From assembly GCF_932526225.1 (NCBI RefSeq), contig NC_064041.1, positions 11,764,813-11,828,812 of the forward strand: a DNA stretch of 64,000 bases. The letters are read 5' to 3'. Positions within the stretch are counted from its first letter, which is position 1. Every line of letters starts with the position of its first letter. The position numbers and the translations under genes are program-made. Below are positions 63,127-64,000 of the stretch, piece by piece. The DNA is from Nematostella vectensis (lineage: Eukaryota > Cnidaria > Anthozoa > Actiniaria > Edwardsiidae). Below the pieces are notes generated by a model, which was not told the DNA's origin, made no database searches, and was given only the letters and a program-made list of their open reading frames with translations.

Positions 63127-63234
63127 CTGTAACAGGGAGTGTTTTTTCATTTTGATGTTTCATTTTATATTTCATTTTATTATTTCTGTTTAATTCGGCA
63201 AGTGCTTACAGCATTAGTAATTACAATCAACAAC

Positions 63235-63520
63235 ATCAATATAATCAAAGCTATCAATCTGACCACTATCACTACAACAAATGCATAACTATCATCACCA
63301 CAGTGCACTTCCATTGCCATTAGTACTCCTAGTATAATCATCACAATCACTATCATTATCTTGCCAACACCATCACCATCTCCATCACCATCACCATCTT
63401 CATCACAATCACCATCTCCATCACCATCACCATCTTCATCACAATCAATCATCATCACCATCATCATCTCCTTCACCATCACCATTACTATTACCATCAT
63501 CACTATAACTATTAATCATG
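63235..63520. repeat. CATCAC/CATCTC microsatellite
   Basis: ACCATCACCATC runs with TCC and TTC variants upstream of exon w1, within an intron. Confidence 0.88.
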
Positions 63521-63725
63521 AAGTTGTCATCATAAACGTGACAATGATATTTATTATATCAAAACCATCACTAGCATCACTTGCTACATGGTTACATGTT
63601 TTGTCACTCATTTTATTCAAAATCTCATAAGTTTCTCCAGTACCCTTCAGAATCCAATATGTATTATAGTATGAAGCTTTTAATTGCATATTCTTAAGTG
63701 ATTTATTGTTAACAACAACACTTAA

Positions 63726-63973
63726 GGCCGCATTGTCGCCAGTTTACTTCCGGTCAATTACGTAACAATATCTGATGATTTTTAACGGAAAAGGTGAAAA
63801 ATATATTTTAAAATACTGAAAGCAGTGTGTCTATTGGAAGTTTCTTTGAGGATGTGATTGATAGTTTAAAGCGGATGGCCTGTAAAATATCTCGGATTTT
63901 AATTGATTCTTTTGTCTTTTAACGGTTGAGGTTTCTGTCGGACCTCTGGAAGTAAACTGGTGACAATGCGGCT
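63726..63973. mobile_element. MITE family A, copy 4 (best preserved)
   Basis: 248 bp with inverted ends GGCCGCATTGTCGCCAGTTT and ACTGGTGACAATGCGGCT, flanked on both sides by TTAA (63722-63725 and 63974-63977). TTAA target duplication points to mobilisation by a piggyBac- or Kolobok-type transposase; which one is not visible. Confidence 0.87.
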
Positions 63974-64000
63974 TTAATATGTTGCATTATGATGACCATA

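Overview
This is an animal (metazoan) nuclear genomic window. It is filled almost entirely by one very large, intron-rich gene on the minus strand: the orthologue of UBR4 (p600), a giant E3 ubiquitin ligase. I assembled 69 consecutive coding exons (w1 at 63126 down to w69 at 135; about 9.69 kb, about 3,230 codons) by reading conserved peptides and GT/AG junctions. All 68 joins keep the reading frame. They cover roughly human residues 1,280 to 4,550 of about 5,180. Both the true start codon and the C-terminal E3 module lie outside the window. High identity to vertebrate UBR4, dense introns, AT-rich introns full of short inverted-repeat elements, and a nested histamine-N-methyltransferase-like gene suggest a non-bilaterian or early-branching invertebrate. 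An anthozoan cnidarian is my best guess, but it is an inference and not proven.

Layout from high to low coordinates (the direction of UBR4 transcription): 64.0-57.6 kb, helical-repeat exons w1-w6 with a TTAA MITE, ATG/CAT-type microsatellites and a long CAA tract; 56.9 kb, the UBR-box zinc finger (w7); 56.2-41.3 kb, a beta-rich, probably propeller-like region (w8-w18), interrupted by a 6,675-bp inverted-repeat element at 44302-50976; 40.9-35.3 kb, a UIM-like, acidic and serine-rich region (w19-w27); 35.0-24.1 kb, helical repeats (w28-w43); 24-21.5 kb, a beta domain followed by a Cys-rich zinc-binding block (w44-w48); 21.1-14.7 kb, w49-w55; a 5.1-kb intron (9653-14746) that hosts the intronless, same-strand HNMT-like gene (13038-13928) and a LINE fragment; then w56-w69 to the left edge.

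The most striking signal is not a gene. At twelve or more UBR4 splice junctions a tandem repeat array is built from the junction itself: the last bases of the exon plus the 5' splice site (nine donors: w2, w19, w28, w30, w34, w43, w54, w58, w64), or the acceptor plus the first bases of the exon (w15, w48, w50). Copy number runs from 2 to more than 20. The arrays therefore carry many decoy splice sites and exon fragments. Other introns hold pure intronic minisatellites (29-bp unit, about 50 copies; 24-bp unit, about 20 copies), several MITE families (TTAA target sites, CACGTG-containing ends), LINE 3' fragments, a broken Tc1-like transposase, and two fold-back elements that share one architecture (long inverted ends around internal tandem repeats).

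Intron stretches over 300 bp not listed below (for example 7181-7694, 7777-8496, 9002-9486, 31656-32044, 38530-39113, 39225-39721, 41513-41984, 51275-51659, 51872-52316, 59560-60224, 62232-62876) show no gene or repeat that I could recognise.
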